From contig NZ_VMBP01000002.1 of NCBI RefSeq assembly GCF_007559435.1, positions 496,001 to 560,000 of the forward strand: a stretch of 64,000 nt of DNA. The letters run 5' to 3'. Below, one piece after another: positions 39,026 through 47,308 of the stretch (the stretch's first letter is position 1; the number at the start of each line of letters is the position of its first letter). This DNA is from Ancylobacter moscoviensis. GTDB lineage: Bacteria > Pseudomonadota > Alphaproteobacteria > Rhizobiales > Xanthobacteraceae. Position numbers and translations under genes: made by a program. The notes under the pieces were generated by a model. That model was not told the origin of the DNA, searched no databases, and saw nothing but the letters and a program-made list of their open reading frames with translations.

Positions 39026-40048
39026 ATGTCTCCGCCCCCCGCCGCCGTCGTCGTGTCCCCGTCTTTCGGGGAGGTCGTCGATTCCGTCCCGGTGACGACG
39101 ACGGATGAGGCCCAGCTGCGCCGTCAGGCGTTCTTCGCCGTGGTGTTCGCGGCACTGTGCATCGGCTTCTCGCCGGTGCTGGTGCGCTATGCCGATGTCG
39201 GACCGGCGGCGACGGGTTTCTGGCGCCTGTTCTTTGCGCTCGGGCCCACGGTGGTGTGGGCCTTTGCCGAACGACGGGCGGCAGGTCGCCGTCCTGGCGC
39301 TGCCGGCGCCAGGCGCGGGCCGTCGGCTCGCCAGTTCCTTCTCGCGGCGATCGCCGGACTGTTCTTCGGCGCCGATCTCGTCGCCTTCCATAGCGGCCTC
39401 GCCCGCACCAGCACGGCGAATGCGGTGCTGCTGGGCAACCTCGCCGTGGTCTTCGTCTTCGTCTTTGGCTGGGTCTTCCTGCGCGAACGCCCGACGCGCG
39501 GGTTGCTCATCGCGCTCGTCATGGCGCTGAGCGGCACGCTGCTCATCATCTCCAGCAGCGCCGTCAGCGGCGCGGCGAGCGGGCGCTACGCGGTGAGCGT
39601 GGCGGGCGACGCGCTCTGCGTGGCGGCCGCTCTGTTCTACGCCGGTTACATGCTGACCACCCGGGCGGTCCGCCGCGCCGGGACGGGCGATGCGGCGCCG
39701 CTCGGCGGCGGCATGGCCTCGCTCATCGCCACCAGCTCCGGTGCCGTGCTCTGCATCGGCTGGGCGGTCGCGACGGGGGAAGTTCTCATCCCGCAGAGCC
39801 TGCAGGGCCTGCTGGCGGTCATCGGGCTCGGCCTCATCGCCCATGCGACGGGTCAGGGGCTCGCGACCTTCGCGCTGGGGCGCCTGCCGGCGGGGCTCAT
39901 CTCCGTCGTCCTGCTGCTGCAGATCGTCGTCGGCGTTGCCCTGGCGGCGCTGCTCTTCGGCGAGGTTCCCTCGCTGGCGGTGTTCGCCGGCGGGATGCTC
40001 GTGGTGGCCGGTGTCGCCACCGCGCGTCCGAACGGCCGGGCGGCCTGA
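39026..40048 (+). CDS. DMT/EamA-family permease
   Basis: A 340-residue inner-membrane transporter with about ten hydrophobic helices arranged as two EamA repeats (VFAALCIGFSPVLVRYADVG starts the first; the second starts near AGDALCVAAALFYAGYMLTT). The first repeat ends in the typical ANAVLLGNLAVVFVFVFGW. Members export or import small metabolites and amino acids; the substrate is not clear. About 25 polar residues precede the first helix, so an internal start is possible. The divergent LysR gene is its probable regulator. Confidence 0.88.
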   Translation: MSPPPAAVVVSPSFGEVVDSVPVTTTDEAQLRRQAFFAVVFAALCIGFSPVLVRYADVGPAATGFWRLFFALGPTVVWAFAERRAAGRRPGAAGARRGPSARQFLLAAIAGLFFGADLVAFHSGLARTSTANAVLLGNLAVVFVFVFGWVFLRERPTRGLLIALVMALSGTLLIISSSAVSGAASGRYAVSVAGDALCVAAALFYAGYMLTTRAVRRAGTGDAAPLGGGMASLIATSSGAVLCIGWAVATGEVLIPQSLQGLLAVIGLGLIAHATGQGLATFALGRLPAGLISVVLLLQIVVGVALAALLFGEVPSLAVFAGGMLVVAGVATARPNGRAA

Positions 40049-40132
40049 GCGGGTGTCATTGGCGTTGTTGTCGGCGCTCTTGCGGAGGAGGGGCTGCGGG
40101 TCTACCTCCAGATCGCAGCAAGGAGCATGACG

Positions 40133-40471
40133 ATGCAGCCCAATCCGTTCGGTGGCGTGATCGAGAATCTCTCGGTCGAAGAGGTCAAGGCCGGTCTCGA
40201 AGCCGGGACCATCCTTCTGGTAGATGTGCGGGAGCCGAACGAGACGACCGCCGAGAGCATCCCCGGCGCGGTCGATTTCCCGCTCTCGAGCTTCGACGCG
40301 CACGCGCTGCCCGATCCCGGCGACAAGATGCTGGTGTTCTCCTGCCGCTCCGGCCAGCGCTCCCAGAAGGCCGCCGCCGCGGCGCAGGCGGCGGGCATCG
40401 ACCTGCATCGCCACATGGCCGGCGGTATCCTTGCATGGAAGGCGGCCGGTTTTCCGACCGAGCAGGGCTGA
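40133..40471 (+). CDS. Single-domain rhodanese-like protein
   Basis: A 112-residue cytoplasmic rhodanese domain that could transfer sulfane sulfur. LVDVREPNETTAESIPGAVD is the CDC25-like start motif, and the active loop is FSCRSGQRSQKAAAAA, with the persulfide-forming Cys at about 66. GGILAWKAAGFPT ends the domain as expected. AGGAG at 40121-40125 is spaced correctly for ATG 40133 and too close for ATG 40127. Confidence 0.92.
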   Translation: MQPNPFGGVIENLSVEEVKAGLEAGTILLVDVREPNETTAESIPGAVDFPLSSFDAHALPDPGDKMLVFSCRSGQRSQKAAAAAQAAGIDLHRHMAGGILAWKAAGFPTEQG

Positions 40472-40552
40472 TCTGAATTTCGGGATCTTTCGCGTTCATG
40501 AAGCGATTCAAGAACGGAAGAAATCCGCTTTATTTCAAGACATTGTCGGTTG

Positions 40553-40582
40553 TCCCGAACAGATTGAGTCATCTGTTCGGGA
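40553..40582. repeat. 12-bp perfect inverted repeat between convergent genes
   Basis: TCCCGAACAGAT and ATCTGTTCGGGA flank a six-base loop TGAGTC. The surrounding 130 bases are AT-richer than the genes. It is placed like a terminator for the convergent rhodanese and aminotransferase genes, but neither strand has a T-run after it. Confidence 0.65.
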
Positions 40583-40627
40583 GGTCCTATGGTGAGGACA
40601 TGCCAGCAAGGACGTACCGTCCGGCGC

Positions 40628-42007
40628 CTAGTTCACCAGCCGCCCGATGACCTGCCGCGTCGCCTCGATCAGCCGCTCGACCTGCGTCTCGGTGGTGGCG
40701 GGCGATGCCAGCATCATGTCGTGGAAGGGCGAGATCAGCACGCCGCGCACCAGCAGCGCGAGATGGATCGTCGCCTCCAGCGCGGGGTAGTGGGCGCCCT
40801 TGGCCTGACGGCCGTCGGTGAGCGGAGCCGGCGCGCGCACCACCTCCACACGCGCGCCGCAGCGGGCGACGTGCCAGGGCAGGCGGGCATCGGCGAGGAT
40901 CTCTGAGAGGCCCGCCGCCATCCGGCCGGCCAGCCGGTTCATATGCGCATAGGCATCCCCGGTCGCCACCTGCTCCAGCGTGGCGCGCAGCGCCGCCAGC
41001 TGGAGCGGGCTGCCCGACAGCGTGGTGCCCATGCCGGAATGGCCGTCGGGCCGGTTGGTGCGGGCGGCGCGGAAACGCTCGGCCGTTGGCTCGTTCATTC
41101 CCCACACGGCGGCGGGGATGCCGCCGGCGATGGCCTTGCCGGCCACGAACATATCCGGCTGCAGGCCGTGCTCGCGCGTGTACCCGCCCGGACCCGTGGA
41201 GAGCGTGTGCGTCTCGTCGATCAGCAGCAGCGTCCCGTGCCGCCGGGTGATCTCGCGCAGCCCCTCGTGGAAGCCGGGCTGCGGCAGCACCATGGCGCAG
41301 TTGGTCATCACCGGCTCGGTGATGACGCAGGCGACGGTGTTGTCGGCCAGCGCCGCCTCCAGCGCGTCGAGGTCGTTGAAGGGCACGACGCGGGTGAGCT
41401 GGGAGAGATCGCGCGGTTCGCCCATCAGCGCCGGCCGGTTGCCAACCCGGCCATCCGGGCCGATCTCGACGAAGGTCTCGTCCACCGCGCCGTGATAGGC
41501 GCCGTCGAAGACGAGGATCCGCGGGCGGCCGGTCGCGGCGCGGGCGGCCCGGAGAGCAAAGCGATTAGCGTCGGTGGCCGTGGTGGCGACCTGCCAGTAG
41601 GGCAGGCCGAAGCGCTCGGCGAGAAGATCGCCGACGATGCCGGCATCCGGGCTCGGCAGCATGGTGGCAAGGCCGGCTCGCGCCTGCCGGGCCAGCGCTT
41701 CCGCCACCGGGGGCGGCCCATGCCCGAAGAGCGAGGCGGTGTCGCCGAGGCAGAAGTCGTCGTAGCCGTGCCCGTCGACATCGACGAGCCGGGCGCCCTG
41801 CGCTTCCCGGATGACCAGGGGCACCGGCGTCGACCAGTCGACCATCCAGTGCATCGGCACGCCGTCCAGGAGATGAGCGGCGGCGCCCGCCGCGGCGCGG
41901 GTGTTGGGCCGGGTGCCGAGATACAGCGCCTCGGCCTCCGCCCGCAGGGCGGCGGTGCGCGCCGGGCTGACCCCCGGTCCTTCGGCGATCGACGTCGCGA
42001 CGTTCAT
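40628..42007 (-). CDS. Class III aminotransferase (glutamate-1-semialdehyde aminomutase-like)
   Basis: A 459-residue PLP-dependent class III aminotransferase. The cofactor Asp region is LLLIDETHTLSTGPGGYTRE and the Schiff-base Lys is in FVAGKAIAGGIPAAVWG (about residue 270). DFCLGDTASLFGHGPPPVAE and VATTATDANRFALRAARAAT resemble HemL-type proteins more than the omega-transaminase encoded next to it, so it may be an aminomutase or a divergent transaminase. It is downstream of, and on the same strand as, that transaminase (94-base gap), suggesting one transcript in amine metabolism. The substrate is unknown. Confidence 0.87.
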   Translation of the reverse strand: MNVATSIAEGPGVSPARTAALRAEAEALYLGTRPNTRAAAGAAAHLLDGVPMHWMVDWSTPVPLVIREAQGARLVDVDGHGYDDFCLGDTASLFGHGPPPVAEALARQARAGLATMLPSPDAGIVGDLLAERFGLPYWQVATTATDANRFALRAARAATGRPRILVFDGAYHGAVDETFVEIGPDGRVGNRPALMGEPRDLSQLTRVVPFNDLDALEAALADNTVACVITEPVMTNCAMVLPQPGFHEGLREITRRHGTLLLIDETHTLSTGPGGYTREHGLQPDMFVAGKAIAGGIPAAVWGMNEPTAERFRAARTNRPDGHSGMGTTLSGSPLQLAALRATLEQVATGDAYAHMNRLAGRMAAGLSEILADARLPWHVARCGARVEVVRAPAPLTDGRQAKGAHYPALEATIHLALLVRGVLISPFHDMMLASPATTETQVERLIEATRQVIGRLVN

Positions 42008-42101
42008 GTCCGGACCGTCCGCATGGCTCTCGCTGCACTAAAGCATGTTTTGCGGGCCTGTGCCGCCGACGCCTGCGTGAAGACCGCGCTACGGGGGCGG
42101 C

Positions 42102-43481
42102 TCAGCGCACCCAGCCCCAGCGCTTGAGCTCGGCATAGGTGTCGTCGAGCGTCCTGCGGGCGCGGGCGACGAGTTCGTCGATCTCGCCATGGGAGATGAC
42201 CAGCGGGGGGGCGATGATGAGACGGTCGCGCACGGCGCGCATCACGAGGCCGTTCTTGAACGAGAAGTCGCGGGCCAGCGTGCCGACCTTACCCACATCG
42301 GCGAAGCTGGTGCGGCCGGTCTTGTCCGGTGTCAGCTCCAGCGCGCCGACGAGACCCGTCATCGGCGCCTCGCCGACCAGCGGATGGTCCGCCAGCGCGC
42401 TCCAGCCGGCCTTGAGATAGGGGCCGGCATCGTTCGCGACATGGCCGACCAGATCCTCGCGCACCATGATGTCGAGATTGGCGATGGCGGCGGCACAGGC
42501 GGCCGGGTGGCCGGAATAGGTATAGCCATGGTTGAAGTCGCCGCCTTCCAGCAGCACCTCGGCCACGCGGTCGGCCACCATCACGCCGCCGAGCGGCATG
42601 TAGCCGGAGGTGATGCCCTTGGCCATGACGAGAATATCCGGCTCGGTGCCGAAGGTCTCGCAGCCGAACCATTTGCCGGTGCGGCCGAAGCCGCAGATCA
42701 CCTCGTCGGAGATGAACAGGATGTCGCGCTCGCGGCAGATGCGGGCGATTTCCGGCCAGTAGGTGGCCGGCGGGATGATGACGCCGCCGGCGCCCTGGAT
42801 CGGCTCGGCGATGAAGGCGGCGATGCGGTCCTCGCCCATCGCGTCGATGGCGGCCTCGAGCGCCTGAGCGGCACGCAGGCCGAATTCCTCCGGCGTCTCG
42901 CCCTGGCGGGCCTCGCCCCACCAGTAGGGCTGGGCGATGTGCAGGATGTCCGGGATCGGTGCGCTCTGCCCGTGCATCGGCGCCATGCCGCCGAGGCTGC
43001 CGGCGGCGACCGTGGAGCCGTGATAGGCGTTGCGGCGCGAGATGATGATCTTCTTCTCCGGCTTTTCCTTGATCTGGAAATAGCGGCGGACCAGCTTGAT
43101 CACCGTGTCGTTGGATTCCGAGCCCGAGCCGGTGAAGAACACCCGGTTGAACTGCGGCGGCGTGAGCTCGGCGAGCTTGGCGGCGAGCTCGATCGCCGGC
43201 TTGTGCGTCGTCTTGAAGAAGGTGTTGTAATAGGGAAGTTCCGTCATCTGCTGGGCGACGGCATCGACGATCTCCTGCCGCCCATAGCCTACATTGACGC
43301 ACCACAGGCCCGACATGCCGTCGAGGATGCGGTTGCCGTCTGAATCGGTCAGCCACACCCCCTCCGCCTTGACGATGATGCGCGAGCCCTCGGCGTTCAG
43401 CGATTTCATGTCGCTGAACGGATGCAGGTGATGGGCGGCATCGAGCGCGCGCAGTTCGGCGGTGGAGGCGGGCAGGGACAT
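42102..43481 (-). CDS. Class III omega-aminotransferase (SpuC-like, polyamine:pyruvate type)
   Basis: A 459-residue PLP enzyme close to the putrescine/cadaverine:pyruvate aminotransferases (SpuC) and beta-alanine:pyruvate transaminases. Typical blocks: HHLHPFSDMKSLN at the start, VFFTGSGSESNDTVIKLVRR (about 111-130), LFISDEVICGFGRTGKWFG with the cofactor-binding Asp, and VMAKGITSGYMPLGGVMV with the Schiff-base Lys (about 288). The divergent neighbours are a glutamylpolyamine-synthetase-type gene and a polyamine-binding protein, so putrescine or a similar diamine is the likely amino donor. A near-perfect 22-base palindrome lies 32 bases upstream of its start. Confidence 0.9.
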   Translation of the reverse strand: MSLPASTAELRALDAAHHLHPFSDMKSLNAEGSRIIVKAEGVWLTDSDGNRILDGMSGLWCVNVGYGRQEIVDAVAQQMTELPYYNTFFKTTHKPAIELAAKLAELTPPQFNRVFFTGSGSESNDTVIKLVRRYFQIKEKPEKKIIISRRNAYHGSTVAAGSLGGMAPMHGQSAPIPDILHIAQPYWWGEARQGETPEEFGLRAAQALEAAIDAMGEDRIAAFIAEPIQGAGGVIIPPATYWPEIARICRERDILFISDEVICGFGRTGKWFGCETFGTEPDILVMAKGITSGYMPLGGVMVADRVAEVLLEGGDFNHGYTYSGHPAACAAAIANLDIMVREDLVGHVANDAGPYLKAGWSALADHPLVGEAPMTGLVGALELTPDKTGRTSFADVGKVGTLARDFSFKNGLVMRAVRDRLIIAPPLVISHGEIDELVARARRTLDDTYAELKRWGWVR

Positions 43482-43512
43482 GGGACACCGGAGGCGTGAA
43501 TGAAGGTGGGGT

Positions 43513-43534
43513 GCAGAATGTGATCACATTTTGC
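43513..43534. promoter_or_regulatory. 22-bp palindrome, candidate operator of polyamine genes
   Basis: The 14-base perfect core AATGTGATCACATT (43517-43530) is flanked by GCA on the left and TGC on the right with one mismatched pair, giving 20 of 22 symmetrical positions. It sits in the divergent promoter, 32 bases upstream of the aminotransferase and 130 bases upstream of the glutamine-synthetase-like gene, so one regulator could control both. Confidence 0.65.
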
Positions 43535-43663
43535 GTGCGTCAAGCCGTCCGTCGTGGCACAAGAACCTTCGATGCGGCGCCGGGAGCGGTTCAGGCAACA
43601 GGCTTGACCTTTCCCCGGGGGCCGTGAGCACAATCGACGTGACGACGTTAATCAGGGTGGATC

Positions 43664-45073
43664 ATGCCATTGCCCGATGCCGTGGGCACCGCCACGGCCG
43701 CTGCGAGCGAAAACGACCCTCTCACTGACGAGTTTGGCGCCTATGTCGCCGCCCATGGCGCGCCGGAGATCGTCGAGGTCCTGCTGCCGGACACCCACGG
43801 GGTGCTGCGCGGCAAATGGATTCCCGGCGGAGCGGGCGGCAAGATCTGGGGCGATGGCGTCGCCATTCCGCTCTCCATCTTCGGCCTCGACATCTGGGGC
43901 CGCGAGGTCGAGGAAACCGGCATCCATATCGAGACCGGCGACCGCGACGGCATCTGCCGTCCCGTGCCTGGCACGCTGACGCCCGTTCCGTGGTCGCCGC
44001 GCCCCGCCGCGCAGGTGATGCTCACCATGCATGAGCCGGACGGACGGGGCGGGGAGCGCCCGTGGGAGCTCGATCCGCGGCACAAGCTCGCCGCGCAGGT
44101 CGCGCGTCTCGCCGCCCTCGGCCTGCACCCCTGCGTCGCCTTCGAACTGGAATTCTACCTGCTGAAGCCCGGCGCCGGTCCGAACGGCGTGCCGGAACCG
44201 GTGTTCCCCGCCTCGGCGAGCGGGCCCGCGCGGCAGAACATGTACTCCATGTCGGACCTCGACGCCTTTGCCCCGCTGCTGCACGACATCCGCGAGGCCG
44301 CCCGCATCCAGGGGCTGCCGGCGGACACGGTGATCTCCGAGGCGGCGCCCGGCCAGTACGAGGTGAACCTCTATCACCGCCGCGACGCCATGGCGGCGGC
44401 GGACGACGCGATCCTGCTGCGCCGCCTCATCGACGGCGTCGCGCGCAAGCACGGCGTGCGGGCCAGCTTCATGGCCAAGCCCTTCCTCGACTTCGCCGGG
44501 TCGGGCATGCACGTCCATGTCAGCCTGACCGACAGCGAGGGCGGCAACGCCTTCGGCGCCGGTGAGGACGGCGACCGGCTGCTGCGCCACTGCGCCGCCG
44601 GCCTGCTCGACACGATGATCGATACCGCCGTCCTCTATGTGCCGAGCTATAACGGCTTCCGCCGTCTCGTGCCGGGCAGCTACGCACCCACCAGCATCTC
44701 CTGGGGCTATGACAACCGGGCGGTCGCGGTGCGTGTGCCGAATGGCCCGCCCAAGGCGCGCCGGCTGGAGCACCGCATCGCGGGGGCGGATGCCCACCCG
44801 CATCTGGTGCTGGCGGCGATCCTCGCCGGCATGCTGGAGGGCATCGAGCGCGGGCAGGAGCCGCCGCCGCCGCTGACCGGCAACGCCTATGAGCAGGAGG
44901 CGCCGCGGCTCTCCTACGACATGGGCGAGGCGATCCGTTCCTTTGGTGGATCGGACTTCGTGGCGCGCGCCTTCGGCGCCGAATACCAGCGGGTGTTCGC
45001 CATCATGAAGGAGGCGGAGCTCGCCGCCTTCGAGCGCCGCATCGGCCCGCTGGAATACGAGACCTATTTGTGA
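43664..45073 (+). CDS. Glutamine synthetase family protein, probable gamma-glutamylpolyamine synthetase
   Basis: A 469-residue GS-fold ligase. Family motifs are present: EAAPGQYEVNLYHR (metal-binding Glu), SFMAKPFLDFAGSGMHVHVS (ATP and His), NGFRRLVPGSYAP and the Arg/metal loop RRLEHRIAGADAHPHL. The sequence style matches PuuA/SpuI enzymes, which join glutamate to putrescine or other polyamines, rather than GlnA. The divergent SpuC-like aminotransferase and the following PotF-type binding protein support polyamine use. ATG 43664 lies 130 bases from the 22-bp palindrome. Confidence 0.9.
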   Translation: MPLPDAVGTATAAASENDPLTDEFGAYVAAHGAPEIVEVLLPDTHGVLRGKWIPGGAGGKIWGDGVAIPLSIFGLDIWGREVEETGIHIETGDRDGICRPVPGTLTPVPWSPRPAAQVMLTMHEPDGRGGERPWELDPRHKLAAQVARLAALGLHPCVAFELEFYLLKPGAGPNGVPEPVFPASASGPARQNMYSMSDLDAFAPLLHDIREAARIQGLPADTVISEAAPGQYEVNLYHRRDAMAAADDAILLRRLIDGVARKHGVRASFMAKPFLDFAGSGMHVHVSLTDSEGGNAFGAGEDGDRLLRHCAAGLLDTMIDTAVLYVPSYNGFRRLVPGSYAPTSISWGYDNRAVAVRVPNGPPKARRLEHRIAGADAHPHLVLAAILAGMLEGIERGQEPPPPLTGNAYEQEAPRLSYDMGEAIRSFGGSDFVARAFGAEYQRVFAIMKEAELAAFERRIGPLEYETYL

Positions 45074-45168
45074 GCGTGACCACAGCTTGAGCAGAACACG
45101 GGGACATTCTAGCCTTGAAGCGGAGTGTCCTCACCGCACTCAAACAACTCACTTCCGAGGAGAATAGG

Positions 45169-46278
45169 ATGTCCCGCCTCCTAACGACAATCGCGGCAGG
45201 CCTGCTGACCGCGCTGGCCGTCGTGCCGGCGTCGGCGCAGGAGAAGGTCGTGAACGTCTACAACTGGTCCGACTATATCGACGAGTCGGTGCTGGAGGAG
45301 TTCACCAAGGAGACCGGCATCAAGGTCCGGTACGACGTCTTCGACAGCAACGAGGTGCTGGAGACCAAGCTGCTCGGCGGCAAGACCGGCTATGACGTGG
45401 TGGTGCCGACCGGCTCCTTCCTGCAGCGCCAGATCCAGGCCGGCGTCTTCCTGAAGCTCGACAAGGCGAAGCTGCCGAACCTGCAGTACCAGTGGCCGAT
45501 GATCGCCGAGCGCCTGGCAGTCTACGATCCCGGCAACGAATATGCCGTGAACTACATGTGGGGCACCACCGGCATCGGCATGAATGTCGACAAGGTGAAG
45601 GAGCGCCTCGGCGACATCCCGCTCAACACCTGGGACATCATCTTCAAGCCGGAGATCCTCGGCAAGCTGAAGGACTGCGGCGTCTACATGCTCGACGGTC
45701 CCGAGGAGATCATCCCGACCGCGCTGCGCTATCTCGGCAAGGACCCGAACTCGAAGGATCCGAAGGACATCGAGGCGGCGGGCAAGCTGCTGATGCCGAT
45801 CCGTCCGTTCATCAAGAAGTTCGACTCGTCCGGCTACATCAACGCCCTCGCCGGCGGCGACATCTGCATCGCGACCGGCTGGTCGGGCGACGTCTTCCAG
45901 GCCAAGGCCCGCGCCGAGGAAGCCGCCGAGAAGACCGGCAAGCCGGCGGTCAACGTCGAGTACGTCATCCCCAAGGAGGGCGCGCTGATGTGGTTCGACA
46001 ACTTCGCGATCCCGAAGGATGCGCCGCATCCGGAAGAGGCTCTCGCCTTCATCAACTTCATGATGAAGCCCGAGGTCGCCGCCAAGAACGCGAACTACAT
46101 CTCCTATGCCAGCGGCAGCGAGGGGGCGCAGAAGTTCATCGACAAGGCGATCCTCGACAATCCGGCGATCTATCCGGACAAGGAGACGCAGGGGAAGCTC
46201 TTCACCGTCACCACCTATCCGCAGAAGGTGCAGCGCGTCGTCACCCGCACCTGGAGCGACTTCAAGCGCGGCAAGTGA
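45169..46278 (+). CDS. Polyamine ABC transporter periplasmic binding protein (PotF/SpuD-like)
   Basis: A 369-residue periplasmic receptor for spermidine or putrescine. The signal peptide (MSRLLTTIAAGLLTALAVVP, cleaved at ASAQ) is followed by VVNVYNWSDYIDESVLEEFT, the hallmark N-terminus, and by MWGTTGIGMNVDKVKERLGD, SGYINALAGGDICIATGWSG and MWFDNFAIPKDAPHPEEALA, which line the polyamine pocket in PotF. GAGGAGAATAGG precedes ATG 45169. The usual potGHI permease and ATPase genes do not follow; a strong terminator does, so the partner subunits must be elsewhere. Confidence 0.93.
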   Translation: MSRLLTTIAAGLLTALAVVPASAQEKVVNVYNWSDYIDESVLEEFTKETGIKVRYDVFDSNEVLETKLLGGKTGYDVVVPTGSFLQRQIQAGVFLKLDKAKLPNLQYQWPMIAERLAVYDPGNEYAVNYMWGTTGIGMNVDKVKERLGDIPLNTWDIIFKPEILGKLKDCGVYMLDGPEEIIPTALRYLGKDPNSKDPKDIEAAGKLLMPIRPFIKKFDSSGYINALAGGDICIATGWSGDVFQAKARAEEAAEKTGKPAVNVEYVIPKEGALMWFDNFAIPKDAPHPEEALAFINFMMKPEVAAKNANYISYASGSEGAQKFIDKAILDNPAIYPDKETQGKLFTVTTYPQKVQRVVTRTWSDFKRGK

Positions 46279-46315
46279 CCGCCTGGCGGTGATCCGCCTC
46301 CCAGCCTGAAATGCG

Positions 46316-46345
46316 AAAGGCGCCCGGTCGGTCCGGGCGCCTTTT
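46316..46345. terminator. Bidirectional intrinsic terminator
   Basis: A 12-bp stem AAAGGCGCCCGG / CCGGGCGCCTTT around TCGGT, followed by TTCG on the plus strand and preceded by the A-run that makes a T-run on the minus strand. It separates the convergent potF-like and lpxXL genes. Confidence 0.92.
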
Positions 46346-46362
46346 TCGTTGGGTGGTTGGGG

Positions 46363-47268
46363 CTACATCCGCCAGCGCTTATAGAACCAGGTCCACTGGT
46401 CGGGGTGCTCGCGCACCCAGCCCTCCACCACGGAGGTGATCATCTGCATCGAGCCGTCGATGTCGATCTTGCCCTTCGCGTCGCGGGGAAGGTTCAGCGC
46501 CGGCGTGCATTGGATGCGGAAGCGCCCGCCCGGAAGGCGGATCACCCGGACGCCGTGCACCGGGCACTCGTAGAGCCGCGCGAGGCGGGCGATGGTCGGA
46601 TTCGACGAGCAGGGATGACCGAAGAACTGCACGGTCGGCCCGCCGCGCCGCGCCTGATCGACGAGGATGCCGAGATGCTTGCCCTGATCGAGCACGGCGG
46701 CCAGCTCGAACACCGCCACATGCGAGGCGGCGACGAGGTTGCCCATCACGCGGCTGCGCGCCTCGAACAGCAGGTCGGCGAAGAAGGAATTGTCCGGCGC
46801 GCGGAACAGTACCGCGCTGTCGAGCCCCTGCGCGGCGGCGGCGATGGCCGGCAGCTCCCAGTTGCCCAGATGCGCGGTGAAGACCAGCGCCGGCTTGCCG
46901 TCGACCCGCATGGCGACGAAGTTGGAAACGCCCGTCGTCTCGATCCGGCTCTTCGACGGCTCCCACATATTGTATTGCCAGATGCGGTCGAGATGGACGA
47001 ACTCGCCCGCCATGCGGCCGAGATTGTCCCACATGCCGACGGCGATCGCCTCGCGCTCGGCCTCGGTCTTCTCGGGGAAGGCGAGGCGCAGATTCTTCAG
47101 CGCGATGCGGTGGATCGAGGTGTAGCGGCCGAGTTTGCGTGCCCAGAAGCCGCCCTGCCACGAGGCGAAGCGTGGGGGCTGCAGGCGCATGAGGCGCATG
47201 AGCGCCCAGACGCTGGCCGACAACGCGGCGTCGCGCACCCGCAGCGTCCAGGGCAGGGGGCGGCTCAT
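46363..47268 (-). CDS. lpxXL: Lipid A VLCFA acyltransferase LpxXL (LpxL/HtrB family)
   Basis: A 301-residue inner-membrane acyltransferase. TAHLGNWELPAIA carries the H-(x)4-(D/E) catalytic motif (His about 133), and ILVDQARRGGPTVQFFGHP is the second family block. A hydrophobic N-terminal segment anchors it. As the last gene of the acpXL cluster it should transfer the very-long-chain 27-hydroxy fatty acid from AcpXL to lipid A, as shown for the rhizobial homologue. The upstream adh2XL stop lies 40 bases before its ATG. Confidence 0.9.
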   Translation of the reverse strand: MSRPLPWTLRVRDAALSASVWALMRLMRLQPPRFASWQGGFWARKLGRYTSIHRIALKNLRLAFPEKTEAEREAIAVGMWDNLGRMAGEFVHLDRIWQYNMWEPSKSRIETTGVSNFVAMRVDGKPALVFTAHLGNWELPAIAAAAQGLDSAVLFRAPDNSFFADLLFEARSRVMGNLVAASHVAVFELAAVLDQGKHLGILVDQARRGGPTVQFFGHPCSSNPTIARLARLYECPVHGVRVIRLPGGRFRIQCTPALNLPRDAKGKIDIDGSMQMITSVVEGWVREHPDQWTWFYKRWRM

Positions 47269-47308
47269 CGGCGGCTCATCGGGGTTTCATTCCGGGGCTC
47301 GGCGGGCG

